A DNA stretch of 64,000 nucleotides, from assembly GCF_029945895.1 (NCBI RefSeq), contig NZ_JAQSDL010000084.1:62001-126000 (forward strand), read 5' to 3'. Made by a program: the position numbers and the translations under genes. The DNA is from Polaromonas sp. (GTDB lineage: Bacteria > Pseudomonadota > Gammaproteobacteria > Burkholderiales > Burkholderiaceae_C). The notes beneath the pieces were generated by a model. It had not been told where the DNA came from. It searched no databases and saw nothing but the letters and a program-made list of their open reading frames with translations. This document shows positions 61,107-64,000 of the stretch, one piece after another; positions within the stretch are counted from its first letter, which is position 1, and each line of letters opens with the position of its first letter.

Positions 61107-62222
61107 CTAGGACTCGGCATGCAAATCACTGCCGATGGCGTCCAGCGCGGAGCCATGCAGCTTGAGCCCCTTGGGCAGCGGAAACTTGAGCGTCTCCTCG
61201 ATGCCGGCCATCTTTCGAACCGACACCGCCCCCAGCGCCTTGATGCGGTCGATCACCTGCTTGACCAGGATCTCGGGCGCAGACGCCCCGGCAGTCAGGC
61301 CGACGCGGCTTTTGCCCTCGAACCACTCGGGCTTGAGCTCGGTGGCGTCGTCCACCATGTAGGCCTCGGTGCCGAGCTTGACGGCCAGCTCGCGCAGGCG
61401 GTTGCTGTTGGAGCTGGTCGGGCTGCCGACCACGATCAGGATGTCGACCTGCGGGCTCATGATCTTGACGGCGTCCTGCCGGTTCTGCGTGGCGTAACAG
61501 ATGTCCTGCTGCTTGGGCGAGCGCACGTTGGGGAAACGCGCCTTCACCGCGGCGCTGATCTCGGCGGCGTCGTCCACACTCAGCGTGGTCTGCGTCACCA
61601 CTGCAAGTTTTTCGGTCTGCGCGGGCTGGATGCGTGCCACGTCGGCCACGTCTTCCACCAGATGAATGCCGCTGTCGAGCTGGCCCATGGTGCCCTCGAC
61701 CTCGGGGTGGCCCTTGTGGCCGATCATGATGAACTCGTAACCTTCCTTGTTGAGCTTGGCCACTTCGACGTGCACCTTGGTCACCAGCGGACAGGTGGCG
61801 TCAAAAATCCGGAAGCCGCGCGCTTCGGCCTCGCGCTCCGTGGCCTTGCTGACTCCGTGGGCGCTGAACACCAGAGTAGCGCCGGCGGGCACATCGTCCA
61901 GGTCTTCGATGAAGATCGCGCCTTTGTCCTTGAGCTCGTTGACCACATAGGTGTTGTGCACGATTTCGTGGCGCACATAAATCGGCGCGCCGAACTTGCC
62001 AAGCGCGCGCTCGACGATTTCAATCGCGCGGTCCACGCCGGCGCAGAAGCCGCGCGGCTCGGCGAGGATGATTTCCTGGGGTGAGTTCTTGGCCCCCACG
62101 CTTGTCGCTTCGCGTGCCTCCGGCGTTACGCTGCCCCTTTCACCTGACACAGGGGTTGATTTTCCCAGGGGCGGCCCGTCGGAAAATTGTCCTTCTGCGT
62201 TGATGTCCTTGTTGTCAGTCAT
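61107..62222 (-). CDS. ispH: 4-hydroxy-3-methylbut-2-enyl diphosphate reductase with N-terminal extension
   Basis: Final enzyme of the MEP isoprenoid pathway, forming IPP and DMAPP with a [4Fe-4S] cluster. Conserved Cys are in [29 protein letters not shown] and [11 protein letters not shown]; also [10 protein letters not shown] and [11 protein letters not shown]. The normal protein starts near [13 protein letters not shown]. Here ~45 extra residues precede it ([20 protein letters not shown]...), encoded by a GC-rich family B repeat. The only upstream start overlapping fkpB (ATGA) includes the extension; no ATG precedes the core directly. The first enzyme residues are therefore probably fused to repeat-derived sequence. 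Confidence 0.94.
   Translation of the reverse strand: MTDNKDINAEGQFSDGPPLGKSTPVSGERGSVTPEAREATSVGAKNSPQEIILAEPRGFCAGVDRAIEIVERALGKFGAPIYVRHEIVHNTYVVNELKDKGAIFIEDLDDVPAGATLVFSAHGVSKATEREAEARGFRIFDATCPLVTKVHVEVAKLNKEGYEFIMIGHKGHPEVEGTMGQLDSGIHLVEDVADVARIQPAQTEKLAVVTQTTLSVDDAAEISAAVKARFPNVRSPKQQDICYATQNRQDAVKIMSPQVDILIVVGSPTSSNSNRLRELAVKLGTEAYMVDDATELKPEWFEGKSRVGLTAGASAPEILVKQVIDRIKALGAVSVRKMAGIEETLKFPLPKGLKLHGSALDAIGSDLHAES
62090..62165 (-). repeat. GC-rich repeat family B, copy 5, inside the ispH 5' region
   Basis: On the plus strand: ggcccccacgcttgtcgctt, cgcgtgcctccggcgttacg, ctgcccctttcacctg. It has the same gcccccacgct start as copies 1-3 and is translated as the N-terminal extension of IspH. 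Confidence 0.65.
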
Positions 62223-62707
62223 AAAACGCCAATCACCAAAACTTCAAACACCACCGGCTGGCCGGCCAGCGGGTGGTTGAAGTCGAACTGCACCGCGTCG
62301 CCTTCCTCCTTGACCTGCTGCACGCTGCCTGCGTACTGGCCCATGCCGTCGGGCGTGGGGAACTGCACCACATCACCGACCTTGTACTGCTCGTGCGGGT
62401 CGCCCAGCTCATTGAGCAGCTTGCGCGCCACCCATTGCACCAGCTCGGGGTTGCGCTCGCCGAAAGCCTCGCCGGCGGCCAGCTCGAAGCTGGTGCGCGT
62501 GCCTTCCGGCAGGCCCAGCAGGCGCTGTTCGATGGCGGGGGACAGCTCGCCGGCGCCCAGGCTGAGGGTGGCCGGCTTGCCCGCGAAGGTGTTGATGATG
62601 TCGGCGCCTGGTTTTCCGTCCGTGGACGGCCCGGCCATGCGGTAGTGCAGGGTCAGGAAAGAACCGGGCTGAACGACGGGGGGAGCGGATGTTTCCACGG
62701 TGGACAT
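62219..62707 (-). CDS. FKBP-type peptidyl-prolyl cis-trans isomerase (FkpB/SlpA-like)
   Basis: A 162-aa SlyD-like isomerase with an FKBP core interrupted by an insert-in-flap chaperone domain. FKBP parts: [40 protein letters not shown] and the C-terminal [20 protein letters not shown]. The IF domain (~75-125) has [20 protein letters not shown]. It overlaps ispH by four bases, the fkpB-ispH order known from other proteobacteria, but here detached from lspA. Cytoplasmic protein-folding role. Confidence 0.9.
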   Translation of the reverse strand: MSTVETSAPPVVQPGSFLTLHYRMAGPSTDGKPGADIINTFAGKPATLSLGAGELSPAIEQRLLGLPEGTRTSFELAAGEAFGERNPELVQWVARKLLNELGDPHEQYKVGDVVQFPTPDGMGQYAGSVQQVKEEGDAVQFDFNHPLAGQPVVFEVLVIGVL

Positions 62708-62864
62708 AGGACTTTCGGGTGCCGGCCCGGCGGGCCGCCAACTGTTTGTAAACTGCCCCTATTGTAGAAAGTGCTGAACGGACAAAAAAAACACCCCGGT
62801 TTACCCCTGCTACCGCCCTGCCAGCCCGCGCCGTCTGTCCGTCAACCCACCCAAAAGCCTCGCC

Positions 62865-63539
62865 ATGCTGCTCAAAGACCTGCCCGAGGACGCCCGCCCC
62901 CGCGAAAAGCTGCTGGCCAGAGGCCCCGGCGCGCTCAGCGATGCCGAGCTGCTGGCCCTGTTGCTGCGCAGCGGCATTCCCGGCAAAAACGCGCTGCAGA
63001 TGGGCCAGGAGTTGGTGGACACTTTCGGCGGCGTGGCCGGCCTGCTGCACACCGGGCACGAAGCTCTCAAAAACATCAAGGGCCTGGGGCCGGCCAAACG
63101 CGCCGAACTGGTGGCGGTGCTGGAACTGGCGCGCCGGGCGCTGGCGCAGGAGCTGCAGGACAAGCCGCTGTTTTCCACGCCGCAGGCCGTGCGCGACTAC
63201 CTGCAGCTGCAGCTCGGCAGCCGGCCGCATGAAATTTTTGCGGTGCTGTTTCTCGACAGCCAGCACCGGCTGATTGCGCTGGAAGAGCTGTTTCGCGGCA
63301 CGCTGACACAAACCAGCGTCTACCCGCGCGAGGTGGTGGTGCGGGCGCTGGCCCTGCACGCTGGCAGCGTGGTGCTGGCGCACAACCACCCGAGCGGCGA
63401 AGCCCGGCCCTCGCGTGCGGATGAGGCGCTGACGCAGACGCTCAAAGCCGCGCTGGCCCTGGTGGACGTGCGGGTGCTGGACCATTTTGTCGTGACCCGC
63501 ACGCAGGCCGTCTCGATGGCGGAACGGGGGCTGCTCTGA
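62865..63539 (+). CDS. radC: RadC family JAMM-domain protein
   Basis: A 224-aa protein of the UPF0758 family. An N-terminal helix-hairpin-helix pair (residues ~35-80: [40 protein letters not shown]) precedes a JAB1/MPN metalloprotease-like domain. The JAMM motif is [14 protein letters not shown], with a preceding Glu in [17 protein letters not shown]. The historic link to DNA repair is unproven. Stop TGA overlaps the next ATG by one base (TGATG). Confidence 0.93.
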   Translation: MLLKDLPEDARPREKLLARGPGALSDAELLALLLRSGIPGKNALQMGQELVDTFGGVAGLLHTGHEALKNIKGLGPAKRAELVAVLELARRALAQELQDKPLFSTPQAVRDYLQLQLGSRPHEIFAVLFLDSQHRLIALEELFRGTLTQTSVYPREVVVRALALHAGSVVLAHNHPSGEARPSRADEALTQTLKAALALVDVRVLDHFVVTRTQAVSMAERGLL

Positions 63540-64000
63540 TGGCAGTCCGACCACCGGCCATCAAGGACCTGAAGGGCCTGAAAGCCGTCAAGCTCGAGAT
63601 AGAAACCCGGGCCCGGCAGGAGGCCGAACTCAAGGCGGCACGCGCGGCTGCCGCTGCGCAGGCAAAGGCCGAAAAGGAGCTTTTCTCACGCGCCATCGGC
63701 CCGGTCAAGGCGCTGCCAGCCCGGCACCGGCCCGGCCACCGGGCGCAGCTGGCACCGGCCCAGCCCGCGCCGATTCCGGTGCAGCAGCAGCGCGACGAGC
63801 TGGCCGTGATGCGCGAGGCCATTTCCGACGAATTTGATGTGGAAACTCTGCTCGACACCGACGAGGCGCTGAGTTTTCGCCGCCCGGGCATGGGGCCGGA
63901 CGTGGTGCGCAAGCTGCGCCGCGGCGGCTGGAGCATCCAGCGCCAGCTCGACCTGCACGGCCTGCGCCGCGAGGACGCGCGTGACGCGCTCTCGGCTTTC
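63539..64000 (+). CDS. Smr domain-containing protein (3' end cut by window edge)
   Basis: Open to the end of the window, 154 codons visible. The N-terminal half is a charged, Ala-rich helical region (LEIETRARQEAELKAARAAA, AQAKAEKELFSRAIGPVK). Later comes SFRRPGMGPDVVRKLRRGGW followed by QLDLHGLRREDARDALSAF, the LDLHG motif that opens the Smr (MutS2-type nicking nuclease) domain. TGATG overlap with radC indicates coupling. The rest of the Smr domain lies beyond the window. Confidence 0.88.
   Translation, partial: MAVRPPAIKDLKGLKAVKLEIETRARQEAELKAARAAAAAQAKAEKELFSRAIGPVKALPARHRPGHRAQLAPAQPAPIPVQQQRDELAVMREAISDEFDVETLLDTDEALSFRRPGMGPDVVRKLRRGGWSIQRQLDLHGLRREDARDALSAF

Overview
The window is a contiguous, gene-dense stretch of bacterial chromosome with high G+C. 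Gene content and sequence character point to a betaproteobacterium of the order Burkholderiales, most likely family Comamonadaceae (Polaromonas/Rhodoferax-like). The pointers are a Bug-type tripartite tricarboxylate transporter, the pimeloyl-CoA-dehydrogenase-type acyl-CoA dehydrogenase pair, the coupling of a conserved uncharacterised gene to recJ, and several short interspersed repeats that I associate with this family. I see no prophage, plasmid, integron, CRISPR array or intact insertion sequence. This is core chromosome peppered with small non-coding repeats.

Layout. 0-5.7 kb: purN and an MFS transporter (minus), then two acyl-CoA dehydrogenase subunits and a lipase-like lipoprotein (plus). 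5.7-6.1 kb: a gene-free stretch with two repeats. 6.1-14.5 kb: an HNH endonuclease, the ribF-ileS-lspA cluster, a Na/Pi cotransporter and a Bcr/CflA exporter. 14.6-19.4 kb: a NUDIX hydrolase, a DUF1501/DUF1800 pair and a quinone oxidoreductase (minus). 19.6-27.7 kb: transporters, two secreted proteins of unclear role, an atypical SDR, and an SH3/M48-protease pair. 27.7-32.5 kb: gamma-glutamyltransferase plus a complete tripartite tricarboxylate transporter. 32.6-36.6 kb: a lone GspE-type ATPase and a tatD / DNA glycosylase / spermidine-synthase-like operon. 36.8-40.8 kb: a PDZ-less trypsin-like protease followed by MoxR-DUF58-vWA. 40.8-41.5 kb: a repeat-filled gap. 41.5-44.4 kb: a J-domain protein with three uncharacterised proteins. 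44.6-46.5 kb: lolC-lolD. 46.6-50.8 kb: a conserved gene overlapping recJ, a Crp/Fnr regulator and two small membrane proteins. 50.8-56.2 kb: GST, then PHP phosphatase, DMT transporter, YciO, site-2 protease and trpS. 56.4-58.5 kb: a tail-to-tail two-component pair. 58.6-62.7 kb: a minus-strand run of fkpB-like PPIase, ispH, Thr/Ser dehydratase, serS and tRNA-Ser(CGA). 62.9-64 kb: radC and a truncated Smr-domain gene.

The most striking sequence-level feature is a roughly 60-bp interspersed repeat (called family A here) with an AT-rich inverted core (GCTAT...ATAGCT) followed by a GC-rich tail ending in a T-run. I count 12 copies in 64 kb. Most lie inside or across coding regions and are translated as protein in both orientations and several frames: acyl-CoA dehydrogenase small subunit, IleS, NUDIX, SDR, DMT transporter, DNA glycosylase, the recJ start, and the dehydratase N-terminus. 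A second GC-rich family (B, cccccacgct / ccccgaggggg) has five copies, two of them inside genes, including an N-terminal extension of IspH. A third family gives the RAEPVEA peptide in the DUF58 protein. The best candidate for an undescribed functional unit is the four-gene J-domain operon at 41.5-44.4 kb.

All calls come from reading the sequence and its translations. Family names rest on motif recognition without database searches.
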